Assembly: GCA_965220715.1 (NCBI GenBank)
Contig: OZ244843.1
Span: 3,038,001-3,102,000 of the forward strand
Origin: Bin5 sp965220715
Lineage (GTDB): Bacteria > Chloroflexota > Anaerolineae > Caldilineales > Caldilineaceae
DNA: 64,000 nt
Reading direction: 5' to 3'
Each line of letters starts with the position of its first letter. The first letter of the stretch is position 1. Below, piece by piece: positions 1-8,000 of the stretch. The position numbers were made by a program, and so were the translations under genes. The notes below the pieces were generated by a model. It worked only from the letters and a program-made list of their open reading frames with translations, had not been told where the DNA came from and searched no databases.

Positions 1-64
1 TGAGTTCAACTTCGCCAAAGCATTCCGGGCATTCGGCTACGGTCGTAATGGTCTGTACTGCCAT
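1..64 (-). CDS. lysW: LysW amino-group carrier protein, N-terminal part (cut by window edge)
   Basis: Only the first 21 codons are inside the window. They read MAVQTITTVAECPECFGEVEL, with a CxxC zinc-ribbon pair followed by the acidic E-V-E-L stretch typical of the LysW N-terminus. LysW is a small acidic carrier whose C-terminal glutamate holds alpha-aminoadipate through the later steps of lysine synthesis. The start has a good ribosome site (AGGAG, 9-10 bases upstream on the minus strand). It lies 63 bases downstream of the Nudix gene and on the same strand as the homocitrate and homoaconitase genes, which strongly supports the call. The C-terminal EDWGE motif cannot be seen, so another zinc-ribbon protein is not excluded. 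Confidence 0.75.
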   Translation of the reverse strand, partial: MAVQTITTVAECPECFGEVEL

Positions 65-126
65 GCTACTTCTCCTGATCTGTAGTGAGTTAGCGTAGGG
101 ACAATAATGTTTTAGTTGACAACTAC

Positions 127-597
127 TTACCAGGGTGCCGCAACAGCCCTAGCACCGGCGGCAAACTCGGCTATTCTCCTGCGCGTGCCAGGGGACGACC
201 CCAGAGGCAGCTCGTCGAGCGCGAAACAGCCGACGCTCTGGATTTCACGATTAGCGGTACTTTGCCATGTAAAGTCCTCGCAGATATAGACGACGATGTG
301 ATCGCTCTTTCCTTCAAAGAAACTGCTGTAGACGCCAAACAGTTTCAGTTCGTGCAGAACTGCCCCGGCCTCCTCGGCAGCTTCACGTCTTATGGCGTCG
401 GGCAACGATTCGCCCGCCAGTACGCCGCCGCCAGGCAGATACCAGCCGTCCTGGTAGGTGTGCCTGACGAGAAGAACCTTTCCGTTCTCAACAGCCAGCA
501 GCCGGACGCCAACAGTAACTGGACTGAATAAACGCCAGCGCAGCCGCTGAACCGAGTACAGGATTCGCGCCAACCTCCGCGGCTGCATTGCTTCCAC
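127..597 (-). CDS. Nudix hydrolase
   Basis: A 156-residue protein with a complete Nudix box at about residues 56-78: GGGVLAGE, then REAAEEAG, matching Gx5Ex7REUxEExGU. These acidic residues bind Mg2+ and the enzyme cleaves a nucleoside diphosphate linked to another group. The substrate cannot be read from sequence. The gene sits between the homoaconitase small subunit (36 bases upstream) and lysW, inside an apparent lysine operon. A house-cleaning or NADH-pyrophosphatase-like role is possible, but no direct role in lysine synthesis is known to me. It ends in TAA. Confidence 0.9.
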   Translation of the reverse strand: MEAMQPRRLARILYSVQRLRWRLFSPVTVGVRLLAVENGKVLLVRHTYQDGWYLPGGGVLAGESLPDAIRREAAEEAGAVLHELKLFGVYSSFFEGKSDHIVVYICEDFTWQSTANREIQSVGCFALDELPLGSSPGTRRRIAEFAAGARAVAAPW

Positions 598-633
598 ATT
601 GCTCCCAGGCCCACGAAAGGCTTCCCGACCTTG

Positions 634-1158
634 TCAGGTAGACAAACTGCTCGCCGCAAGGCGCCGCCTGACCTGTTCTACCAGTCCGCCCGCTGCCAGA
701 ATCTCCTGTACGGTTGCACTGAGGGCCGGAAATTCAAAGCGGCCGCCTTCACATTCGATCATCTGTCGCTTCAGGTCTACCGAAACCATCTCTTGCCCGT
801 GAATCGCGCGTGCGGCTTCGGGGCAGACGATGGCCAACAGTCCGTTGTTGATGGCGTTGCGGAAAAAGATGCGAGCGAAGCTGTGCGCTATTACCGCGCC
901 GACGCCGTTGTAGACGAGGCAGGTCGCGGCCTGCTCGCGGCTGGAGCCGCAACCGAAATTGCGGCCGCCGATGATCAGATCGCCGGCTCGCACATTGGGC
1001 GCGAAGGTCGGATCGAGGTCCTCCAACGCATGGCCGGCGATCTCAGCGCGCCCTTTGGCCGTATAGGTGTACTTGCCCGGAAACAGGACATCGGTGTTGA
1101 TGTTGTCACCATATTTCCAGGCTCTGCCCCGAATCTCCACAGATCCTCCGCTCATCAC
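634..1158 (-). CDS. lysU: Homoaconitase small subunit (LeuD/LysU family)
   Basis: A 174-residue protein of the aconitase swivel-domain family. It shows the GDNINTDVLFPGKY stretch at about residues 17-30 and the GCGSSREQA signature at about 69-77, which belong to the small subunits of isopropylmalate isomerase and homoaconitase. With the large subunit it would convert homocitrate to homoisocitrate. The call of homoaconitase over LeuD rests on the neighbours: homocitrate synthase, a LeuC-like gene and lysW on the same strand. The second methionine (position 1155) is an equally good start. It may also accept leucine-pathway substrates, as some members do. Confidence 0.85.
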   Translation of the reverse strand: MMSGGSVEIRGRAWKYGDNINTDVLFPGKYTYTAKGRAEIAGHALEDLDPTFAPNVRAGDLIIGGRNFGCGSSREQAATCLVYNGVGAVIAHSFARIFFRNAINNGLLAIVCPEAARAIHGQEMVSVDLKRQMIECEGGRFEFPALSATVQEILAAGGLVEQVRRRLAASSLST

Positions 1159-1225
1159 ACGCGTCTGGAACGACTCATGAAAGAGTTAGGACAATTGTGT
1201 CGGAATCCGACACCATTCTCTGGTC

Positions 1226-2593
1226 TCACGCAATGCTCCTCGGATCGGCGATTTTGCCGGCCACCGCGGATGCCGCCACTACGGCCGGATTGGCCAAATA
1301 GATCTCCGCATCCTTGGTGCCCATCCGTCCGCGGAAATTGCGGTTGGCGCTGGAAATCGTAACTTCCCCGGTCGCTGGCACGCCCATATGGTTGCCCATG
1401 CAGGGACCGCAGCCCGGCGTACCGATGGCCGCGCCGGCTGCAACCAGTGTCTGGATGTAGCCGAGCTGCATGGCTTCTTGCAATACGAGGCTGGAGGCGG
1501 GGATGACCAGAAGGCGGGTACCGCCGGCTACCTGGCGCCCTTGCAAGACCTCAGCGGCGGCGGCAATATCCTCAAGACGCCCGTTCGTGCATGTGCCTAT
1601 AAACGCCTGCTGCACGCGTATCCCCGCCACTGCGGAAAGTGGTGCCACGTTGTCGACCGTGTGGGGGCAGGACACTGTCGGCTCCAGGTCGTCTGCACTG
1701 TAGCGGTAGGTGGCGCTGTAGGCGGCGTCTTCGTCGGGGAAGAGCTGCGAATGAGCAATGTCCGGCAGAGGGCCGTCTGTCCCTCTGCCCCCTGTTTCTC
1801 TCGCTGCCCTCCGTTCCAGGGCAGAAGACAGATAGGCCAGTGTTCTGTCGTCCGGCGGGATGTATGATGATTTCGCGCCAAATTCTGCCATCATGTTGGC
1901 CAGGGCCATGCGCGAGTCGATGCTCATCGCCTCTACGCCGTTGCCGCTGAATTCGACCGACGCGTACAGGCCGCCGTCTGCGCCCCAATCGCCGATGATG
2001 CGCAGGGCAAAGTCTTTGGCTGTAACGCCTGCCGGCAGGTCACCTTCGAGGACGATGCGAATCGATTCCGGCACGCGCAGCCACAGTTCGCCCGTCGCCC
2101 AAAGAGCGGCAACCTCACTTCGTCCGATCCCTGCGCCAAAGGCGCCGAGCCATCCGAAGTGGGGGGTATGGCTGTCCGCGCCCAGGATCACCTGACCCGG
2201 CAGTGCCAGCCCTTCCTCGCTGAGGACCTGGTGGCAAATGCCCCGTCCCACCTCGAAGAAGTGGCGGATGCCCTGTTCCTGCACGAATACGCGAATCTCG
2301 GCGTGGTTCTGCGCATGGCGGGTCGTCGGCGCCGGCACAGCATGGTCGAGTGTGATCGCCAGCTTTTCCGGGATCATTACCCGGTCCTGCCCGAACTGCT
2401 GCCAGATCTCGCGGATAGCGGCGGTGTTGTCATGGCTCAGCACGATGTCGGGGCGCACGTCCACGACTACGCCAACTCCGACCTCTTCGAGGCCGGCCGC
2501 CCTGGCAAGCGCCTTTTGCACGAAAGTTTGGGGTTGCGGACCGCGTTCACCCGCCTGCTGCTCCGTTTGCATGGGAAGTGTGCTTTTGTTCAT
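1226..2593 (-). CDS. lysT: Homoaconitase large subunit (LeuC/LysT family)
   Basis: A 455-residue aconitase-family large subunit. The [4Fe-4S] ligands are visible: IGTCTNGR in the third quarter and PGCGPCMG further on. GADSHTPHFG and the closing NRNFRGRMG are family hallmarks. It acts with the small subunit encoded 67 bases downstream to isomerise homocitrate. The start lies only 10 bases after the end of the homocitrate synthase gene, so the two are surely cotranscribed. Isopropylmalate isomerase is the alternative; the homocitrate synthase and LysW neighbours decide against it. The N-terminal 15 or so residues look poorly conserved, so a start a few codons further in is possible. Confidence 0.88.
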   Translation of the reverse strand: MNKSTLPMQTEQQAGERGPQPQTFVQKALARAAGLEEVGVGVVVDVRPDIVLSHDNTAAIREIWQQFGQDRVMIPEKLAITLDHAVPAPTTRHAQNHAEIRVFVQEQGIRHFFEVGRGICHQVLSEEGLALPGQVILGADSHTPHFGWLGAFGAGIGRSEVAALWATGELWLRVPESIRIVLEGDLPAGVTAKDFALRIIGDWGADGGLYASVEFSGNGVEAMSIDSRMALANMMAEFGAKSSYIPPDDRTLAYLSSALERRAARETGGRGTDGPLPDIAHSQLFPDEDAAYSATYRYSADDLEPTVSCPHTVDNVAPLSAVAGIRVQQAFIGTCTNGRLEDIAAAAEVLQGRQVAGGTRLLVIPASSLVLQEAMQLGYIQTLVAAGAAIGTPGCGPCMGNHMGVPATGEVTISSANRNFRGRMGTKDAEIYLANPAVVAASAVAGKIADPRSIA

Positions 2594-2603
2594 CTTCGGG
2601 CCC

Positions 2604-3761
2604 CTACACAGGAGGAGTCGTCACCGTCACGGCGCGACTGTGATACTCGCGCAACAGAACGTCAACGTCGTCCAGGCTGAGTTTGCGCTGGTCTGCTTCC
2701 TCTTTGATGTGTGCGGTCACTTCCTTAACCTGCGGATCTGTCAGGTCAAGCTGGAGCTGCTCGGCCCGCTGTTTGACCGCATTCCAGCCGGTGAGGCGGT
2801 GCGCGATGTGCAGATAGCGTGTCAAGCCGAAGTCGGCCGGGTCGAGGATCTCGTAGGTTTCGGGGTTGTTCAGAATCGCCTTGGCGTGAATGCCGGCCTT
2901 GTGCGTGAAGGCGGTGTAGCCGGTGATGTAGTTGTTGAAGGGCACATCGACGCCGACGATTTCGGCGACGAAGTTTTCGACTTCGCGCAACATCGGCAGA
3001 TTATATTTGTTGCGAATCTGCTCCGGGTCGAGGGCGTACATGCGCGCTACAAGGCCCCCCAGCGGCGTGATGCCGTTGCGCTCGCCGATGCCGAGCACGG
3101 AGGTGTCTACATGGGTGGCGCCGGCCGCCAGCGCGCAGTAGGAGTTGGCGATGGCGCAGCCGGTATCATTGTGGCCGTGAAATTCGATATCGCAGGAGAC
3201 TACACCGCGCAAGGTTCGCACCAGGTCATGCACCTGCAGGGGCGTGGCGATGCCAACGGTATCGGCGATCCCGACCCGGTCCACCCCAATCTGATCAACC
3301 TCGCGGTAGACGGTCAACAGATCAACCAGGTCGCTGCGGAAGGAGTCCTCGCTGCTGAAACGCACTTCCAGTCCCTGGCTCTTGATAAACTCGACAACCT
3401 GCACGGCGCTGTCGATGATCTGGCGGATCGACTTGCCATGAGAGAACTCGCGCAGATAGCTGCTGGTGCCAAAGAGGACGTCGATGCCGTCAACGCCGGT
3501 GTCTACGGCCAGGCGGGCATCGTCCAGAAGGCAGCGGGTATGGGTGAGCAGCTTGGTGCGCAGTCCCAGGCCGGCGATGCGTGAGCAGTCGGCGCGGCTC
3601 TGCGGGCTGGCAGCCGGCGAGGTCAGTTCCAGATACTCGACGCCGAAGGCATCGAGCAAATGGGCGATCTCGACTTTTTGCTCGCTGTCGAAGAATGCAT
3701 TGGCGAACTGCTCACCCTCCCGCAGCGTTGATTCGATAATGGCAAAGTTTTCAAGGCTCAT
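2604..3761 (-). CDS. lys20: Homocitrate synthase
   Basis: A DRE-TIM metallolyase that condenses acetyl-CoA with 2-oxoglutarate to homocitrate, the first step of AAA lysine synthesis. It has the family opening IIESTLREGEQF, the FHGHNDTGCA metal-binding motif and GIGERNGITPLGG. FTHKAGIHAKA near the C-terminal third is typical of the homocitrate synthase branch rather than LeuA. I place the start at the methionine at 3761 because GGGAG lies about 9 bases upstream. An in-frame ATG at 3794 would add 11 residues but would overlap the predicted terminator. Length is about 385 residues, normal for Thermus-type Lys20. NifV is unlikely, since no nitrogenase genes are nearby. Confidence 0.92.
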   Translation of the reverse strand: MSLENFAIIESTLREGEQFANAFFDSEQKVEIAHLLDAFGVEYLELTSPAASPQSRADCSRIAGLGLRTKLLTHTRCLLDDARLAVDTGVDGIDVLFGTSSYLREFSHGKSIRQIIDSAVQVVEFIKSQGLEVRFSSEDSFRSDLVDLLTVYREVDQIGVDRVGIADTVGIATPLQVHDLVRTLRGVVSCDIEFHGHNDTGCAIANSYCALAAGATHVDTSVLGIGERNGITPLGGLVARMYALDPEQIRNKYNLPMLREVENFVAEIVGVDVPFNNYITGYTAFTHKAGIHAKAILNNPETYEILDPADFGLTRYLHIAHRLTGWNAVKQRAEQLQLDLTDPQVKEVTAHIKEEADQRKLSLDDVDVLLREYHSRAVTVTTPPV

Positions 3762-3792
3762 ACTCGCGCTCCCGGCGATCTGTTCTGGCAAC

Positions 3793-3827
3793 AAAAAAAC
3801 CGGCCCATCCTGTCTGGAATGGCCGGT
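3793..3827 (-). terminator. Attenuator-type terminator in the lysine operon leader
   Basis: On the minus strand a 7-bp perfect GC-rich stem (ACCGGCC with GGCCGGT, plus-strand arms 3799-3805 and 3821-3827) is followed directly by a run of seven T. It sits between the promoter at 4018-4046 and the homocitrate synthase start at 3761, so it would stop transcription before the first gene. The loop holds CAGACAGG (minus strand, 3809-3816), which is fully complementary to an upstream leader segment at 3863-3870. That arrangement suggests conditional termination. Confidence 0.75.
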
Positions 3828-3870
3828 CGCTACCGTTGCAACATCTGAGCAGGCGCAAACAACAGACAGG

Positions 3871-3990
3871 TCAGTCTGGATTCCGCTTCTCGCTCTTTAT
3901 GCAGTTCAACTGAGGCAGTATTTCAGGATTTCTCATCGGTTGGTATGTCAAGTAGGGCGATGCCGCCACTCCCCGCAAAGATTTCTTCAC
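3871..3990 (-). CDS. Possible leader peptide of the lysine operon
   Basis: A 39-codon frame starts at GTG 3990 with AGG-containing sequence just upstream and ends at TGA 3871-3873. An internal ATG at 3936 would give 21 residues. The C-terminal stretch reads CIKSEKRNPD and so holds two AAG lysine codons within the last nine codons. The stop codon lies directly beside the leader segments that can pair with each other or with the terminator loop. In Thermus the AAA lysine cluster is known to be controlled by leader-peptide attenuation, so the layout is suggestive. The ribosome sites are weak and the peptide could be a chance frame. Confidence 0.35.
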   Translation of the reverse strand: MKKSLRGVAASPYLTYQPMRNPEILPQLNCIKSEKRNPD

Positions 3991-4017
3991 ATCCGCCTGA
4001 TCCTTAACTGAGGCACC

Positions 4018-4046
4018 ATGATACAGACTCATAACGACGATGTCAA
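4018..4046 (-). promoter_or_regulatory. Sigma-70-type promoter of the lysine operon
   Basis: On the minus strand TTGACA (4041-4046) and TATCAT (4018-4023) are separated by exactly 17 bases. The expected start site near 4010 would give a leader of about 250 bases before homocitrate synthase, containing the candidate leader peptide and the terminator. Confidence 0.75.
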
Positions 4047-4063
4047 ATTCGGCAACGTGTAGG

Positions 4064-4085
4064 TTGCTATCTACGTAGGTAGCAA
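4064..4085. promoter_or_regulatory. 22-bp near-perfect palindrome upstream of the lysine promoter
   Basis: The arms TTGCTA and TAGCAA flank the central palindrome CTACGTAG. Only one base pair out of eleven is mismatched. The site ends 18 bases upstream of the -35 box of the lysine promoter, where an activator, or a repressor acting from upstream, could bind. No known operator is recognised. Confidence 0.5.
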
Positions 4086-4844
4086 GCGGTGTCTGAATTG
4101 TGATTTATGGGATTAAAGGATGGACAGGATAGCAGACGATTGGTCGATTCCTGTTCATTAATTCCTGTTCGCCTTTAGAAGGGCAAATTGCTGTGGCCTG
4201 ACGCTCAAAGTATGAGAAGCGTACAGGGGACGCATCTCCTCGATTCAGCGCCATGTCCCGAAACTGAAAACTGACGTACCAATATTGGGCCATTTAGGCG
4301 GGACAATACCGGTGTCAAATGGTTATGATATCTGAAGGGTCGGCGCTAGAACTTCAATGTTGTTAGCGCTGGAGTAGAAAGCGAAGGTGCGGGGACTGTA
4401 AACCAGTTAATGGAGTTGAACGTGCATGGGAGTTTCTCATTGGGCAAAGGGGCACGCCAAGCTAGGGACAGGAATGCCACATGGCATATGCAAAGTTCTA
4501 ATTCATGGACAGTTCATTGATCACCATCTGACGTGTTGAGCACGCTCGCCTAGCTCTCCGGCCCCTGCCGAGCCGGCGGGCCTCACTTCCGCTTGCCGGC
4601 CAACCCGCCTAAACGCTCCTGGACGGATAGGTTATGCACTCTGGACAATCCCTCTACGCCAACTCTACGTATAGGTATCGACTACTTCAACGCGGCGGTG
4701 CAACACCTCAACTTGAGTGGCCTTGAGGGTGGCGCTCCAGAGGCATTTCTCTGCCTGATTACTCTGGAGATCGGCCAATAGAACGTGGTGGAAGTCAGGG
4801 GTGATTTGGCCATTTTTCGGGGTCTGGAGTAATTGCTCTACTGT
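4086..4844. other. Gene-free stretch between the divergent lysine operon and the giant gene
   Basis: About 760 bases with no supported gene. Frames of about 60 codons on both strands have no recognisable content, no good ribosome site and no continuation. AT content is higher than in the flanking genes. No tRNA, repeat array or transposon end was seen here. Confidence 0.6.
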
Positions 4845-4872
4845 TTGACACAGCCAATATGGATAATATAAA
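4845..4872 (+). promoter_or_regulatory. Sigma-70-type promoter of the giant surface-protein gene
   Basis: TTGACA (4845-4850) is followed after 16 bases by TATAAA (4867-4872). The predicted start site falls at about 4879, right at the beginning of the 65-bp tandem duplication, so both repeat copies would lie in the 5' untranslated region. Confidence 0.65.
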
Positions 4873-4876
4873 TTTT

Positions 4877-5006
4877 GAATGAGAATTTTGTGAGATTTTC
4901 AGTTCCCGATCAGATTTTGGAGGGAAATTGAACCGACATTGGAATGAGAATTTTGTGAGATTCTCAGTTCCCGATCAGATTTTGGAGGGAAATTGAACCG
5001 ACATTG
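4877..5006 (+). repeat. 65-bp tandem duplication spanning the ribosome site of the giant gene
   Basis: Two adjacent 65-base copies (4877-4941 and 4942-5006) differ at one position (GATTTTC against GATTCTC). Each contains GGAGGGAAA followed by a TTG codon. In the first copy TTG 4928 opens a 22-codon frame whose TGA at 4994-4996 overlaps the TTG at 4993 of the second copy. The duplication has therefore created an upstream frame ending in a TTGA overlap with a possible start of the large gene. Confidence 0.85.
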
Positions 5007-5022
5007 GAAAGGGGCAAGAGCG

Positions 5023-8000
5023 ATGCAAAGGCGGAAAGAGTTTCTGATCGGTTCACTGATCGGGCTTAGCATTATGCTGCTTGCTTTGCTGGCTGCCGTC
5101 GCTGTGCCCGATTCTCGGATTGCTCTCGCAGAGGATTCGACCGATCCTTCAGCGGGGATTTCCCTTGGCGTGAATAGACTGCGCCAGGGGGATGGCACTG
5201 ACCTCTCCGCAACTCTAAGAAATTTGCCCCATGACCCCGACGATGTGTATGGGTTTCCCGCGTACACTCATAGGTTCGACCTGGAGCGTAAAGTCGGTGA
5301 AGAGTGGAACGACGCCGATAACTGCGAAGTGAGTCCAGTAGGCGAAACCAAGAATATTCATCCTGTGTACAGCGACTGGAAAGTTATTTCATATGCAGGC
5401 CACGGACTTTCCATACCGACGAGTTGTCCCGTTGGCACATACAGGGTGAAGTTCGTTCTTTGGGGTGTAGACAGTGCAGAGTTGGTTACAGACACACGGG
5501 AGTTCACGGTCCTCCTTGGGCCATCTGTGACAATTGAGATGCCGTCCGGCCCCCATTACCGCGGCACTTCAATCGACGCCACAATTAAGTTTCACGAGCT
5601 TATCCAGGGTGCAAGCTACACCTATGAAGCCTACGTCATGAATGACAACCCTAACTTTGCGGACAACTGCGAAGGGACAGGGCTTGGCAGGAACGAGATA
5701 TCTTCTCTAGGCAGCGTCGACGAAAACCCGGAAGTGCGCACGGGCACAATTACCAGCTCCTGCCCGAAAGAGAATTACGACCTTACCGTTAAACTCTTTA
5801 ACGCAGAAAACCAGTTAAAGGCGACCAAAAGCGTGGTTTTCACGATAACCACGAATCCCGCCGCAATACCGTCGGTGGGTGTTGCCATGTCAGAATCTTC
5901 TCCAGTCACACCTGGCACGGAATTCGACGTAATATTCACCTTTTACGATCTTCAAGATGATACCGCGATCCGATATCGCGACACTATGACCAATACAGGA
6001 ACAAGCCAGCCCGTAGGCCGAATGGAATGCGGCGGTGGCGGCGTAGGATGGGGGCAGAATGTCTCAAGCACGGTGAGTCGGAACCCAAATGTCAATCGCG
6101 TGACCATTGCCTCCGACTGTCCAGAAGGCTCTTACGAGGTGGTGAGCCTAATGGAGTATGGAACCGACAACAAAAGAATCTCCGGTTCCGCCAAATTCAC
6201 AATCGGCAACCCCGACCTGACGCCGACAGCGCCCAGCGTGTCGAACTATGCGGCGACACAGAACTCTTATTTCAGCGAGCAGTTGCCTCTTGGCAGCGGC
6301 GGGGACGGTACGCTGTCCTACGGCGCGACCCCCCTGCCTGCGGGTCTCATCTTCGACGACTTGTCGCGCACAATTGCAGGCACGCCGACCGGCACCGGAC
6401 CGACCACAGTCAGATACACCGTTACCGATAGCGACGGAGACTCGGACTACGTCGATTTCACTATCACAGTTGTCGCCGATCTGACGCCGACGGCGCCCAG
6501 CGTTTTGAACTATACGGCGAAACAGAACTCTACTTTCAGCGAGCAGTTGCCTCTTGGCAGCGGTGGGGACGGAACGCTGTCCTACGGCGCGACCCCCCTG
6601 CCTGCGGGTCTCATCTTCGACGACTTGTCGCGCACAATTGCAGGCACGCCGACAGGCAGCGGACCGACGACAGTCAGATACACTGTTACCGATAGCGACG
6701 GAGACTCGGCCTACGTTGATTTCACTATCACAGTTGTCGCCGATCTGACGCCGACTTTCGGTCCCATCGCAGGGTACACGGCCAGAGTGGGGTCACCGTT
6801 CAGTGAGGTACTGCCGGCGGCGACGGGTGGGGACGGTACGCTGTCCTACACCGCGACCCCCCTTCCAGATGGTCTCACTTTCGATAACGTGTCGCGCACG
6901 GTCTCGGGCACGCCGACAAAAGTGGAAGCGCCGACCGTGACCTACACGGTGCGGGATGCCGACGGCGATGAGGCCATCAAGACTTTTACGATTTCGGTCG
7001 TTGCTGATTTGACGCCGACTTTCGGTCCCATCGCAGGGTACACGGCCAGAGTGGGGTCACCGTTCAGTGAGGTACTGCCGGCGGCGACGGGTGGGGACGG
7101 TACGCTGTCCTACACCGCGATCCCCCTGCCAGATGGTCTCACCTTCGATAACGTGTCGCGCACGATCTCGGGCACGCCGACAAAAGTGGAAGCGCCGACC
7201 GTGACCTACACGGTGCGGGATGCCGACGGCGATGAGGCCATCAAGACTTTTACGATTTCGGTCGTTGCTGATTTGACGCCGACTTTCGGTCCCATCGCAG
7301 GGTACACGGCCAGAGTGGGTTCCCCGTTCAGTGAGGTACTGCCGGCGGCGACGGGTGGGGACGGTACGCTGTCCTACACCGCGACCCCCCTGCCAGATGG
7401 TCTCACCTTCGATAACGTGTCGCGCACGGTCTCGGGCACGCCGACAAAAGTGGAAGCGCCGACCGTGACCTACACGGTGAGCGACGACGACGGCGACGAA
7501 GACAGCACGACATTTACGATCACAGTCGCAGCCGATCTCACACCGACACTTTCCACCATTACGGGATACACGGCCCGAGTGGGGTCGCCGTTCAGCCAAG
7601 AACTGCCCGCTGCCACGGGTGGAGATACGCCGCTGGGATATACTGCAACAAATCTGCCGGACGGTCTCAGCTTTACCGAAGGCACGCGCACGATCGCAGG
7701 CACGCCGACAACGGTGGAATCCCCGACCGTAACCTATACGGTGGAAGACGATGACGGCGATCAGGCCAGAAAGACCTTTGTGATCACGGTGGAAGCCGAC
7801 TTGACGCCGACACTGGAGAGCATAGCCGATACCGACGCCAAATTGACAAAGGTGTTTACCCTCCAACTGCCGGCAGGCAGCGGCGGTGACGGCGACCTGG
7901 AGTACGATGCGACAGGGCGGCCTCCTGGTCTTTCCTTCGTCCAATCCTCTCGAACAATTACCGGTACACCGACAACCGCGGGCGACTACGTAATCACTTA

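Noticed and set aside
631..1362. Long plus-strand frame (243 codons) over the homoaconitase genes
   Set aside because: It is antisense to lysU/lysT. Its product has no family resemblance, while the minus-strand frames have complete catalytic motifs.
3761..4017. Lysine riboswitch or T-box in the lys20 leader
   Set aside because: No lysine riboswitch core motifs and no T-box antiterminator sequence were found. The leader is explained better by the small frame and the three pairing segments.
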